A DNA stretch of 64,000 nucleotides from Antedon mediterranea (taxonomy: Eukaryota > Echinodermata > Crinoidea > Comatulida > Antedonidae), in contig NC_092675.1 in the NCBI RefSeq assembly GCF_964355755.1, positions 17,497,312 through 17,561,311 on the forward strand, given 5' to 3'. The notes under the pieces are model-generated. The model had not been told where the DNA came from. It worked only from the letters and a program-made list of their open reading frames with translations, and did no database searches. The number at the start of each line of letters is the position of its first letter. Positions within the stretch are counted from its first letter, which is position 1. Below, piece by piece: positions 44,301 through 57,100 of the stretch. The position numbers and the translations under genes are program-made.

Positions 44301-47300
44301 ATGCAGTCCTGTTTAGTTTAATTTAAGTTATACAAAGCTGTGCAGCTGTGACAAAAGTCAGGCGGCAATCACCCAAAAGGCAAAAAGGTCTTTTTAGACC
44401 TAGGCCTGACAAGTTTAAGTGCAATTTGTGAGAACCTAGCATCTCTATTTTCTTAAATGTTCTTGGCTCAGCCCCAACCCTGCCAGGGCTGGTCCTTATT
44501 ATATATATCTTTTCATATTTCGAATTACTAAGTGTGATTTCCGGGGACCTGCAACTCTATTTTTTTAAATTTTCGTAGATCAGGCCCAACCATGGTACAG
44601 TAAGGTCCAGGAGACCTATATATTTTGTTTCATATTTCATTGTATAAGTGCAATTTTTTTTTAAATTGTCTCGCATCAGCCTTAAGCATGGGGCTGAGGT
44701 ACAGTGGAGGCTCTGTTTGATATTTCAAATTGTAAGTGCCATTTCCGGGAACCTACCAGCTAAAATTTCTCGGATCAGCCCCAGGGGAAGAGGGTTGGTT
44801 AGGAGAAAAAGTTGCATTTACAATTTTCCCACTCCCTCAGACAGCAACTATGCCTCTCTATGTATTCAAAGTTTATTCACTTTGTTTACAAATCATTGCT
44901 TTATTTCAATTGCTAATTTAATGGCTTAATGATTCCATTAAAAAAATTACCCTCTGCCACACGATAAATCATTAAAAGAAAATCATACACAAGCATGTTA
45001 ACCGCCAATATGTAGTGAAATTACTACTTCACATACATTAGTACAGTATCTTCAAAATATTTAATTTGAAAGGTGTGAGAAAGTGACGTCAATGTATCCA
45101 TACACAGTGAAATATTCAGGTGTTGGGCTGGGACCAAAAGGAAAAGAACATCTAGGACATTGTACACAAATTGCCATTTTCTACAAGAAACAAGAAGTGA
45201 ATATTAGTCGTGAGCATGAAAGTGTAGCAAAATGTCAACCCTATAAATTAGTAAGTATGACAGGTGCCTTTGGCAAAGATTGCGTTAAGACAAGCTTTTT
45301 AGTTCCTATGCATGCAATGCAAAGGAATCTTCTAAATAATAAATTATGTTATTAAATGGTAGTTCTTTAATAAATACCATAAAAAAAATGTATCAATCAA
45401 TTGCATATGAATGTCTGTCCCCGTCAGGGGTCTGGTTTTTTTAATTGTATCATAACAAAGTCATTAAGACATCTTTGGCAGACCTTTTTTGTACCAACTG
45501 TTTATTGTGGTGCGTTTGCTCCGTCCCATTGGATGCTGTTTTGTTTTTACCGTCAAAAGACAATAGCTAGTCATCTGTGTGACACAAATGTCATGCAGAT
45601 GGAAGGCAAGTTGGTAAATGGTGTTTTATCTTTATGAATGGGTGCAGTAATTGAAATAGTGGGAACAATTTGAAAGCATTAATTTGTCGAAGGCGCCTAA
45701 ATGATATCAATGATGATTGGTGAAAAAACTAAATGTCAAGAAAGTAGTGGTTAGTCCTTTTCCTGTTACTTTCTGTTTGAGGTTACAGCAGGCAACAGTT
45801 GTGTTGTGAGGTGTTGAATGATCATAAAATCAAAATGGTAGTATATATTATGATCAACTAGTCACCAACTAGCCATCCATTCACAGAAGTACTGATCATG
45901 TAGTAGTCTATCTGTACGGCGACTATAAATGAACCCGAGACATAACTTACCCTACGATTATTAGCTGATAGAAGATTGAAATATTTTGTTATGTCTCCAT
46001 AACATCCACCTTCACTGCCACACAGTCTGCCCTCTAGCCTTCGGCTTATATCAACTCCCTGATACACCCCTTTTTTTTTGTAAATTTAAACCATGACTTA
46101 CATTTCAGATTGCTGAAGCTGTGCATCCATTTAAAGAAAAAAGGCTTGATAGCAGGCAAAATATTTTGTTTGAAGTGGAGTATTACAACAGAATTTTAGC
46201 AAATTCATTATTTACAGAGACGGATGAGGATTATGTCATGGTGCCTTTGGAGAAGCTTCTTCAGTTTCAAAAGTTGTCAGACATATGTGGTAATGCTGAA
46301 AAATTAAGGTATTTTTCTATGCTTTTATTGAAATTTTCCTAGGTCAGGTCAATCAATGTGTCATCGGAACTTATATTTATCTATGTAAGTTTTTATATTG
46401 TGCCCTACAAAGAACAAAGCGCCTAGCAATACTAGCATTCTTAATTAAAAAGAAAAAGTTTTAGGTTGACATTTAAATCGATGCCAAATTCACTCTTCTT
46501 AAATCGACAGAAAGCGCGTTCCAGATCCGCGGAGCAGTGATAGAAAGAGCGTTGTCACTAGCTGTCCGATTAGATCATAAAACTAAAAGTTGGGTGGAAT
46601 CATTAGACGACGATATCTGTAATTAAATATAAGCTGACGGTTAAACCTAATTAAATAAAAAATGTACAAAAAAACAACAGAGTAAATACATTTAAAAACA
46701 ATAATTTTTTTTTATATGAAGCCAATGCAGATCTTTCAGTAAACCATCCAAGGGCTGATCCCATCCACACACAAAGAGCAGCAGCGCTTCCTTGTTCTGC
46801 AATCACTGTAACTTAAAACTTATGACTTAAAACATCATACCTGTGTCGAGGTGAGTGCAGTATCTCTGCATGCGCAAAATTAACTAACATAACAAAGTTT
46901 GGTAATCGGTCGTCAAAAATCAAAAGCTCTCTGGTAATGAACATGTTACTGATTATTAAGCACGTTTACTGCACTGATACAAGCGCTATAATAGTGCCTT
47001 TTTTATAATACAGTACTTTATTAGGTACAGTACAATGCATTATATCATGCATATAAGCTCATTGATTCTTTCCTTACCATTATTTTGTTCATCAATTATC
47101 TTGAGATCTATTTTACTCTTAATGGCTTGGAATTTCTCTAACAAACTTTTTATGGCGGGCAATTGGTCTATGATCATGTTTGTAATCATATCTTCACAGC
47201 CAGCTATCATAATTAAACAAAATTTAGTGCTCATAAATTTCAGGTTATGGGAATAAATTAGAGCTTGTTTCAGTCAATTTTAAGTGTTAAAAATTCCTAC

Positions 47301-47802
47301 TGGTGTGCACATCGTTACAGTACTGTATTACAACTTGTATACAGTGTTATTGTGACATTGCTTGAATTTGAATGCAGGATGATAGGATTAGTAATCAGAA
47401 AAGACATGACCACAACTGAGATACTGTAAACAATTGCCAGACACATTGCCTGACACATAAATTCTGCTGACATTTTCTGTTGTACTAATATGAATATTGT
47501 GTAATTAATACATGTTTTGGAGTTTAAACGAAAGAAACAAATAAAATCTAATAATTACCTGGATAATGTTAATTATGAAACTTTAATTTCAGTTTTTTTC
47601 TTTCTCGCTTTCATTCAGAGAAGTAATTAAAACATGCGATGTGATTCAGCTAAATTATGGTGAAACAGCAATTGTAAATCAACGACAGTATGAAGCAGAA
47701 TGGTCGTCAGACAGTGATAGTGACTTGCCAACTGAATATATAGAAAATAAAACCAAAGCAGAAGGTTCAAATGAACAAATACAAGAACAAATCTGGGATT
47801 AA
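38301..47802 (+). CDS. HENMT1: Small RNA 2'-O-methyltransferase HENMT1, complete six-exon gene
   Basis: Exons: 38,301-38,450; 42,414-42,664; 43,804-43,986; 45,073-45,250; 46,109-46,308; 47,619-47,802. Splice phases agree and give 1,146 bases (381 aa; human 393). The enzyme methylates the 2'-OH of the 3' end of piRNAs and needs S-adenosylmethionine and a divalent metal. VIDMGCGEC (51-59) is the SAM-binding motif I. FVEVIEHL (E133, E136, H137) and H183 in WDHKFEWTRQEF are the metal ligands of the Hen1 family. TTPNSEFN and GHCTQIAIF are also conserved, and the C-terminal part reads YVMVPLEKLLQF. The tail ends in an acidic DSDSD stretch. Donors of exons 2 and 3 are GTTAGT. An in-frame ATG at 38,202 would add 33 residues; 38,301 is preferred because the extension lacks family similarity. 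Introns 1 and 5 carry copies of one repeat. Confidence 0.94.
39296..39404. repeat. Duplicated short palindromic leader
   Basis: AGGTTATATGCATGATACGC and ATATAACCTCTTGATTCTG occur twice in tandem (from about 39,291 and 39,354), just before the 1.4 kb repeats. The block is itself a short palindrome (AGGTTATATGCA and complement) and is mirrored by ATGCATATAACCT at the far end of each repeat unit, as a terminal inverted repeat would be. Confidence 0.65.
39405..40827 (+). repeat. 1.4 kb repeat, unit 1, in HENMT1 intron 1
   Basis: Begins TTTATTCTTTCCTTAGCAC and ends ATGCATATAACC, GTCATAGTGACGAATT. It is nearly the same as 40,828-42,205, with scattered substitutions and small indels. No coding capacity. 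It contains a tRNA-like segment near its end. Confidence 0.85.
40411..40480 (+). repeat. tRNA-like segment in repeat unit 1
   Basis: A box TGGCTCGGTGG at 40,415-40,425 and B box-like GAGATCGAGTC at 40,457-40,467. The arms do not form a full cloverleaf. Probably a tRNA-derived SINE head within the larger repeat. Confidence 0.5.
40828..42205 (+). repeat. 1.4 kb repeat, unit 2 (tandem copy)
   Basis: Direct tandem copy of unit 1 without the AGGTTATATGCAT leader. Notable differences are a deletion of about 20 bases near 41,227, an A-rich insertion at 41,521-41,535, and a one-base difference in the tRNA-like A box. Divergence of several percent suggests the duplication is not extremely recent. Confidence 0.85.
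41791..41860 (+). repeat. tRNA-like segment in repeat unit 2
   Basis: Counterpart of 40,411-40,480, with A box TGGCTCGATGG and the same B box-like GAGATCGAGTC. Confidence 0.5.
43165..43275 (-). mobile_element. Trace of a LINE reverse transcriptase
   Basis: The minus strand reads KTEVHQGSCIGPTFFSFFHH, resembling the GVPQGSxLGPxLFxxYIND motif of reverse transcriptases. Only this block is recognisable, in HENMT1 intron 2. Confidence 0.45.
44450..44800. repeat. Imperfect ~115-bp tandem repeats
   Basis: Three to four diverged units with a TTTCATATTTC-like start, a TTTCCGGGGACCT-like middle and TCGGATCAGCCCCA-like ends, in HENMT1 intron 3. Non-coding. Confidence 0.6.
45360..46100. other. HENMT1 intron 4, nothing recognised
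   Basis: No inverted repeat, coding similarity or RNA structure stands out between exons 4 and 5. Somewhat higher GC at 45,480-45,620 and 45,880-46,070 may mark old repeat pieces. Confidence 0.4.
46385..46640. repeat. Probable dispersed repeat fragment
   Basis: A GC-richer stretch (AAAGCGCGTTCCAGATCCG, CAGTGATAGAAAGAGCG) in HENMT1 intron 5 looks unlike its surroundings and like an old interspersed repeat. No second copy exists in the window, so this is weakly supported. Confidence 0.3.
47030..47290 (+). repeat. Diverged fragment of the intron-1 repeat
   Basis: ATCATGCATATAAGCTC, ATTCTTTCCTTACCATTATT, TCAATTATCTTGAGATC, GTAATCATATCTTCACA and CTCATAAATTTCAGGTTAT follow the order of the 1.4 kb repeat at 39,291-42,205. 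More diverged than those two copies. Confidence 0.7.
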
Positions 47803-48332
47803 TTGTTTTATTATCTAACCAAGTGCAAAATATAGAAGAGTTGGCCAATTGTTTGGTAATGCATAGCATTAACATATTTCAACTGGATTTCAAAACAACA
47901 TCACTTTTTAGTGGCTTATCTAAATATTATATAAATTATTTCTTTTAGCTTGTTATGACTATTTTGATCAATTGGCTCACCACTACTAGGGATTGTTGTA
48001 GTTGTTTGCAGTTGTGAGTCAGCTACGACTGACTTTGTGAATGGCAATTGTATACTGTATGAGATCATGATATATAATAGGCATCACATCACATCTTCTT
48101 TTTAATGTATTTATACTGTACACAAAAAGTGTACTAGGCCTATGTGGTAACAGTTTTTACTCTATGACCTTTGTTTGACAAATGTGATAGGCATACTTTA
48201 GTTAATAGCACCTTGCCATTGGAACACTGTATTAATAAATCACTTCTGAATGTCCAAATACCCCAACATGACGTTACATGTCTTAAAAAGTGAGGTGTAT
48301 AATTGTTGAATGTAGTTACCAGATCAGTGTTA

Positions 48333-48517
48333 CCATAGAGATATTATAGTGAACTGGAGAAACAACTGTCATTCAGTCCTTTGACGATCATTCTGACCGC
48401 CCTGATAATAATCAACTAGCATGCGACCACCTAATTAGTTAAGATAAACAATTAGCTGTGCATGCCGATTGACCATTACGTCATACTTACCCACAGTTCA
48501 CTATAATATCTCTATGG
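48333..48517. mobile_element. 185-bp MITE with 5-bp target duplication
   Basis: Inverted ends CCATAGAGATATTATAGTGA and complement (about 24 bases), flanked on both sides by TGTTA (48,328-48,332 and 48,518-48,522). Non-coding, in the HENMT1 3' side. Superfamily not assigned. Confidence 0.82.
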
Positions 48518-48892
48518 TGTTACACAATCTGCTGTGTATCTGAAATGTTTTTTAACGTTTCGTCAGCATAAAATGATGGTTCAGTCCCACCCTGCAATCA
48601 AAACACAATATAACAACCAAAAACAGGTACTTGTACATCAGATCCCCAAATCTACCCAGTCTTAGATACCATATAGACGTCTATAAGAGGCAAAGAAGCC
48701 GCTTCGTCTGTATCTAATTCAGACAAGATGCTTCACTCCCAGTCCCATGATGTCCTCATACTTCGGGTAAAACGTAGTCCCCCTCAACACATATTTTTTA
48801 AATGGGATATCCACCCTCACTTTTGGATGCAAAACCATATAATAGAGAGAAATGGCGAACCGACGTCTAAAATCCGAGTGGGTATAAAATCA

Positions 48893-49016
48893 TAACAAAC
48901 CGTTGAGAGCGACACATTTCCTATGTTTATACACGTGAATCATGGCGTCGTCTAACCAACGTTGTTGCTGTAACACTCATCATAATTCTTGTTGTATTTG
49001 TGTATTTACACAATAA
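48893..49016 (+). other. TATA box followed by a 24-codon Cys-rich micro-ORF
   Basis: TATAAAAT at 48,893-48,900 precedes an ATG at 48,942 that opens a frame to 49,016: a peptide with CCC and CCIC clusters. No homology is claimed. A frame this short is expected by chance, so only the combination with the TATA-like site is noted. Confidence 0.15.
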
Positions 49017-51194
49017 AACAATGAAATATGTATAAAAGTCATCCATCATTCACAATCATATTCCTAAAAATATCTCATATCTGTAGGTCTACATTAGACT
49101 AGGCCTATAGTATTTTAGTAGAATGGTGTTATCAAGTATTCATTACTGGCGGTAGTTTGTAGATTATATCAGAATAAAGCACACAAGACAATTTTCACAT
49201 ATATCACTATAATTATGCTGCCAATACAAAATTACTTGAACAAAAAGTGACAAGAGCAACAACATTTAAGCTCTTCTTCAATTTACATGGAACTCTGTAG
49301 TCTTGTGGTATTGCACCTAATCAATTACATCATAACAAATAAAAAACACAATTAAGATGATACAAAAAAGGTTTCATCTTTTTAAATACGTTCATAAAAA
49401 TATAAATATATTAACAAAAAATACCAATAATTCATATTTCAAGAGACAATATGTATCAATAATGAAATAAAAAGAATCAATCTGAGACGATATAAAAAGT
49501 ATCTATAATCTGTACATAATGATAAATAAATAGCATTTAACACTTGTTTGCAGGACTTGCAGGAAAAAGTACATTTAACACTTGTTTGCAGGACTTGCAG
49601 GAAAAAGTACATTTAACACTTGTTTGCAGGACTTGCAGGAAAAAGTATCACAAAATGTGTAAACATACTTTGAGATATATTTTTTAAATATTTACAATAT
49701 CACAAGTAAGCATAGTTAAACTATAAACATAAATAAGTTTATAATCTATTATAACTTATTAAAACTACTTTGGATACAAAATAAAACTACTTTGGATACA
49801 AAATAAAACACCAAGTACAGAACATTATGATGATACCATAGAAATCATATGTTTACAGTTGCATATAAAAGTATATTACAGATAACATAAATGTGCTAAT
49901 CTAGAATTTTATAAACAATCTTTATTGTTCTTTTAATTTTGCAGCTACTAACTGTAGCTAATAAATATCTATCTACAGTTTTTATACAGGTTCAGATTTG
50001 GAAGAAGATAAATTGGATTTTTAACAATTAGCCAGATTTAGTAATTTATTCCCTAATTTCAAAAACATTTTTTGGCAATGCTGGAAAACCATTATAATTA
50101 AACCTGAATGTAGCAACACATTTATTAACATATAAATATCATTCACAATATTGTATCTAACATGATAAAGGTGGGCTTTATTTTATGTAAATTGTGATAT
50201 TTTAAGGGTAAACATTTAGAATACACATACTGGTATCCATACCAATTGGTTTGTTTGCCATTAAACAATGAAAGGTAAATTGGTTTTTTTTTAGATCTAA
50301 TTTTTGGTTAAAGTTAACTATTATTATGTGACATTAAAATGAAATATTCAACAAAACAAATTGTAAAAAAATATTTTTTCAACATGTTATACACACAGAT
50401 TGTCAACATTACATTTATATTCACAAAACTGTAGGCTTTTAAAAAATTTAATAGAATTTTTTTCCACAAAATAACTTAAAATTCAATTACTGTAATGCTC
50501 TTTTCACACCAACGCCGTACTGATATACAATGTTCATGGAAGAAATTTGATAATACTTGTAAATGTTACTGATATTACATTAAATTAAAGAAGCAGCACT
50601 CATGGATGATGTGATATTGACATCATCACAATCACACAACAAGTAAACTAATTTAGTTTTGTTGCCTACATGATATCTTCTTGGAGATACTTTGTATTAA
50701 ACATGTACAGTAGTATATGCCACTGAGTATGGAAAACTATCTGTGACAAGACAGTTGAATTTGTAGCACAGGTTTTTGAACATAAATCACTTATTACCAC
50801 ACGTAAACATATATAACAAAATACATCAATTAAGTCAATTCATTTATAGGTCATTAATTATATATTTAAAACAATGTAGAGGAAGATATTATTTTATTTA
50901 AATCTTCAAAATATAATTGGTTTAGATTTCCTGAGTTGTAGGCAAACATTGACATATAATTCACAAGTAACTAATTATATACCATAGTTTTTATATTCAG
51001 TTGACCTTAAGGATAATATTGGTGTTTACATGAATACACAAAAGGAATGTTGAATGTTTGGTACCATGAACTTTCTACATTATCTCACTCAAGATTTTTA
51101 ATTCATCTTTATACAAATATGAGATAATAGAAAAAATGTGTTTGACTTGAAGCTTGCAACAACCAGGCAACAAGTTGAGTATATTACATGTTTT
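49017..51194 (-). other. Downstream region / probable 3' UTR of the myosin IX gene
   Basis: AT-rich, no coding similarity. It includes the 38-bp tandem repeats at 49,534-49,647, a duplicated ACTACTTTGGATACAAAAT at about 49,764-49,806, and a repeat piece at 50,285-50,395 shared with 36,100-36,200. Confidence 0.4.
49534..49647. repeat. 38-bp tandem repeat, three copies
   Basis: Three identical consecutive units containing CACTTGTTTGCAGGACTTGC. No change between units, so the array is recent. Confidence 0.9.
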
Positions 51195-54100
51195 TCACTT
51201 TTTCTTCTTACTTCCTTTCTTTTTAATTAGTGGTGGTGGTTCACGGCGTGCATCTTCAGTCGTTGATTCTGTTCGACGATGTTTTACTGCACCACGTCGG
51301 TCAAATCGCGCAGGTCTTCGTTTTTGTTGAATGGTTGCTCTGTTTTTAAAGCTTGCAAGTGGTTTGTGAGTAGGTGGGTTGTCAAATGACACACCTTGTT
51401 CTAATTGTACACCTTGATTGTTGTTATATAGACTTCTCAGATACATTTGACCTGATCTCATCCTAAATGAGTCATCATTGATACCTGCTTGGACATCCAA
51501 TGTTGGAAGAGTAGCAGTTAGATCTTGACTGCAGAATAAACAACAAATAATGTTTTGAAATAATGTATGTGAAAGCAAGTATGTGTCAAAATACAATTTC
51601 TGACCATATCCTTGGGTATTACAGTTTAGAAGACTTTTAAAAGTGTGTTCACATTGAATGAAAACAAATACATGGAATCTCTGAAACCACAGCTCAGAAA
51701 ACTGAATATCCTGATAAACTGGACGTTTTTTTAAAAAGCCTAAAACTATTCCTATTCCATTAATAAAACAAAATCACAATAAATAAATTTCCTCAATTGC
51801 AAATTCCAAATGATTTATTTAGTTTGAACTAAAATATCAGATTTGATTAACCAACTGTTTCAAAAGTATGATTTATTCACGAGAAAATAATTGTATAAGA
51901 TCATCCTAGCTAATAATGAAAGAAAAACTTGTGTTCTGTTTTTGGAAACCTGCTCTTTTTTACTATCCCAATGATGTGCAGTTTTTAGAGATCCCACTGT
52001 ATTCTGGTAATTGAAACTTAGTTAATTAGAAAATTACAAGTTGGTTGTCTGCTGACATAAATTAAAAAAAATTTAAAAAAAATTTTAAAAAATACTTACA
52101 CTTCTTGTTTTAAAGATCGGATATGCTCTGACAGAATGTTAGCTTCTTCTGCATCCTCTGACTGTCCGTCAACATCCACCACATCATTTACCTTGGAATC
52201 TTCTTCTTTCCGCTGTTCACCCTTTAAATAAAAAGGCAAATTTCTTTAAGGGTTTCTAAATTTTAGAAATTTATCAGTTTAGAATTTTAACATAACTAAC
52301 AATCGTATGTAGCCACTTAAAATATAATAAGTCTCATGATGCAAATAGGCAATTAATAGCATATAATGTATTCAAATCACTAGGGTCAGTCTTCATAAAT
52401 ATAATAAGGGTGATGATGCAAATGTAAGCAAATAGCCAATTAGAATATTAATATATTCAAATCATTTGGGTCAGTCTTCATAAATATAATAAGGGTCATG
52501 ATGCAAATGTATGCAAATAGGCAATTAGCATATTAATGTATTCAAATCACTTGGGTCAGTCTTCATAAATATAATAAGGGTCATGATGCAAATGTAAGCA
52601 AATAGCAAATTAGCATATTAATATATTCAAATCACTTGGGTCAGTCTTCATAAATATAATAAGGGTCATGATGCAAATGTGTGCAAATAGCCAATTAGCA
52701 TATTAATATATTCAAATCACTTGGGTCAGTCTTCATAGATATAATAATGGTCATGATGCAAATGTATGCAAATAGACAATTAGCATGTATTAGTGTATTC
52801 AAATCACTAGGGTCAGTCTTCATAATTATCAGTAAATAATTGAACAACCTAAATTTTAGTGGAAAGTCATAATGAAAAATGTAAGTATTTCTGCCACAAA
52901 GCCAATTATCGACCACAACCAAATCTACCCTGCTTTACTATATTGAAGAATAATACTATAGTGACTTACGATGGCCATTGTCTTGCGGATTTCTGAGAGT
53001 CTGAGAGTAGCTGTGTTGGTGACACGTTCAAGTGTTCTGATATCATTCATAGTGCTTTGAACCTTTTGCATCTGCTGTGATATTATTAATTCCACACAAC
53101 TATACAAAAAAAAAAGTACAATAAAAATGCTAGATTATAAAAAAGTTTCTGCTATAATTTAGAGGAAGATGTTTAGCCCTGTTACAACCGCTAATGTAGA
53201 AAACACCTCTCGTAAGTGATCACCTCCTCTCATAAGGAACCGCTTCTCATAATCGACCACACCTCTCGCAAGTGACGACCTCTTAAGGACCAGCAACTCT
53301 TGTAAGGGACTGCTTCTCGTAATCGACCACCTCTCCTAAGTGACCTCTTTTAAAGGACCACCACCTCTCTCTTTACTTATCAATCTATCCACCAACTTTC
53401 AACAAGTGACTACCTAGCAAGCAACTACCTTTCGCTTCTCATAATTGACCACGACCACTTATTGTAAATGACCACCTCTATTAATCCACCACCTTTATTA
53501 AAGGACTCGTAAGCAACCGTAACTGACCACACCTCTCGTAAAAACCTCTTTAGAGGACCACCACTTCTTAAGGGACCACTTCTCATAATCGACAATCTCC
53601 TGTAATAACGACCTCTCGTAAGTGGCCACCTCTATTGAATGACTACCGTCTCTGTTAAGGGACCACTTCTCAAATTCAACCACCTCTCTTAACGACCACA
53701 CCACTTGTCAGAGAGAGAGAGGTTGTGGTCCCTTAAATTAGGTGGTCGTTAACAAGAGTAGTTGCTTACGATGTATGGTCGTATTAGAGAGGTGATCGCT
53801 TACGAGATGGCGGATAGACTGATAGCAAAGTAAGTAAATAATGCAGATGCATTTGCACCTGATTTAGACATAGGTTTGTAAAATATATATTATTTTCTAC
53901 ATTAGCTGGCGATAGTAACTACAAATAGCTGGGAGGCAATTTTTGTTACTACATTAGCTGTTGACTGTTTCTACATTAAGTGGTGTTGATTTGTATTTAC
54001 TACATAAGCTGTTGGTGTTTCTACATTAGCTGGATGTTTTACTACATTAGCGGTGGATGATAAGAAGTGTCATTTTATGTAGAAATGTAAGACACATACC

Positions 54101-57100
54101 TGGCTTGTTTAGAAACGTCCTGAAGTGCCTCCCATGGGTTGTTCTGTCTAGGGCTTCTCATAATGCATGGTGCAAACACAATTGATAAATTACTCGCTGA
54201 CATCCTGTTGTATTCTTCATGCAAAGCAACTCTGTATAAAATATAAAATGCGGATAAGAATTAATGTTGAAATCAATGCCACAAAATATTATGTATGCAT
54301 GTGTATAGTAATATTATGTATGCATGTGTATAGTAATATTATGTATACATGTTATATAGTAATATTATGTATATGCATGTTTATAGTAATATTATGTATG
54401 CATGTGTAAGTAATATTATGAGTGTGTGTATGTGTATAGTAATATTATGTATGCATGTGTATAGTAATATTATGTATGCATGTGTATATTATTATGTATG
54501 CATGTGTATATAGTAATATTATGTATATGCATGTGTATAGTAATATTATGTATGTGTATAGTTAAATGAAAAAAATGATTGAAAGAATATTTTGTTTTTA
54601 TATTCTTTAATTTTAAGATTTAGTCATTTGTAAGAAACTAGAATGCACACTCCTTGGCCTTTAAATGGGCTATTACCTATGAATAGTGATAGTTTCAAAG
54701 TGTAGCAAGGAAGTGGTATAGGCCTACCACCAACAAAATAAATATGTCTGCTTAAGCCACTAATAATGGGTCATGAATACAGGGGAAGGACTGTAGACTC
54801 GAGGGCACATCCACATGTCTGAGCGACTGTAAGCGGTTAGGCCCTCTTGAGCCGAACAGTTCGTGAGCGAGGAAGTTTATATACATGACATATATGGTAT
54901 GTATTTTATCCTAAAACATAATATTAAATCAAAGAATGGGATAATAGTGGAGGGCAGTAGAGGAAGTGGGAGTATAACTGAACTAATGCAATAGCTGATA
55001 CAAACATGACCTGCTGACCTCGTTGGATTAAATTACACAAACAGGAAGTACTCATCTCAATCCACTGGAACTTTTAGGCAAATTACAGTTGAATTTACAA
55101 CTGCATGTTACTTCCTTAAATCAGCAACAGTTAATGAAACAAATCAGAAGTTTCAGTTATAGGCTGTACAGCAAACATAAAAATTAGCCTTAGTTCCTTG
55201 TTAAATAAAATGACTACTAAAATGAAAGAGAAATTTACCTTTTTGTCGTTTTTAAATAATTATTTCTCTAAAATGACAGGATACATTTCATGGAACTGTT
55301 GGCGTAAGCATTCTTATATTATTAGTTGACAATCAACTAAAGGTCTTTTATTATGCTTAATGAGGAAAAGGAAAAAATCTTTTCAGCTTCACTGTAGTAA
55401 GGCCTATTCATATTATCAGTCTCTCTATGTTTGTGATATCTCAATATCAAGGAAACATACAGTGTGTCCTACAGGTTAGAGCTTTAAAACAAGAAATTGT
55501 CACATGTTTCTAGTTTAGGGTATGTTCAGACTCGCAGCATTAGGTTTGTTATCTAACGCAAAACGCAACGATCAACATTCCAATTCATTGCGTTTAAAAC
55601 ACTGATCACTAGGTCTAAGCAAATAAAACTATGTATACATTCATGACAAATGCATGAAAGTTTACATCGTAAAATTGTGTTTTGTTTTCTTTTTCTACCT
55701 TCGAATATGCAACATTTTTGTTTTCTACTTGCAGAAGATAGTAATTTCAAATAATTATTAAACAGAAAAGTATCTGATTAATTTTAAATTAATCTTAGCC
55801 TATAGTACATGGATCGTTATAGAACGATCGCTTGTATCACGCATGCGTAGAAAGGAAGAAACATTTGTATAATTAAAAGATGATTTAAGTTAGTTAAGCA
55901 AGTCATACGATAGGCAAAAGGTCGTCACTAGGAAGGGTGATAGACAGCCATAATGTATAGTAATTTTAGCTATAAAATGCAGTAAATGTATATGAATAAG
56001 GGAAGCTAAATATCCTGCCAAAGAAGTGAGTCTAATTATGTTAGTAGAGTCTTAAGTGTGATTTTATTAAGCCAAGCTAGTAGGCTAGCCTCGATCATAC
56101 TTCATAAGCTACAGCGCGAGTAGGCTCATACTGTGATTAACGCTGTTGTGCGTTGACGGTTAGACATGCGGCGTCGCATGTATTATGGAGCGACAATTAT
56201 GTAAGTTAATTGTTTGATAGACGCTGAGGGCGTTTATAGTTTGTTTGTTGCATGAGTTGAGGGCGTACGTTAAAATTGTTATTATTGTTGTTCTGAATAC
56301 AATTTGTATGGGTTATTTCTGTTTACTTACAGATTGAATAAATACACAAAGCTTAAAAAAGGCTTTATATACAATTAGCAGGAGTTGTTGTTTTCTTACG
56401 TATTGAGTTTCCCTGACGTACCAGTACAGGTATAGATATACTATATGATCCAAATCCCAACTCTAATCGATTTAAAAACAACCACTAATTGGGATAACTT
56501 TACTCTGTGAGGTATTCCAAAATTGGTTACAATTTCAATATACTATAGGTGGAGGTATGCACTCTCGAGTGCCCTTTTAGTTGTAAATGTTCTTTTTCAT
56601 AAAGTAGAGTCATAGAAAAAATAACATAAATAGATGAAATATATACAAAATAGAATTACCGTGCTAAATGAAAGACGAGGCGTTCAAATAGTGCATGGTT
56701 TGGTTTTGGAAGTTTCTCAATGGCTTCTTGAAGTGCTGCGACACGCTCCTTATAATCAACAATTTGTATTGTTCGCAGAAACTCATCATACATTTGAAAT
56801 GTAATCAAAGGTTCTGGCATCTCTCGGAAGAAAGCTTTCAGTACTTGACCAACAACCAAAACTGTATATGAACCTAGGTCAATACTTTCAACATCTAGAA
56901 AAAACATGTTGAGAAAAATTGTTTATAAATTATATTAAGTACAGGTAAAAATAGAATATTCTTCTTTTTTTTTCACACTGACTAGGGTATATGCCTATGG
57001 ATTAGTTAATTTGCTTGAAAATTAGTGTCAGTAGTTTTGGCTAATCTTAGTACAGCTAGCAAACTGGCATGTTGAATAATTAAATGAATCTTTATGAGTG

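Noticed and set aside
53498-53704. Open frame across the CCACCTCTC repeat
   Set aside because: Composition is dictated by the minisatellite; no independent evidence for a protein.
54167-54409. Open frame encoding YIVILCMHVYSNIM-like repeats
   Set aside because: It reads through the TAATATTATGTATGCATG tandem repeat and overlaps a myosin IX exon on the other strand.
55800-56400. Possible solo LTR
   Set aside because: A polyadenylation-like AATAAA is present, but I could not find TG..CA ends or a target duplication.
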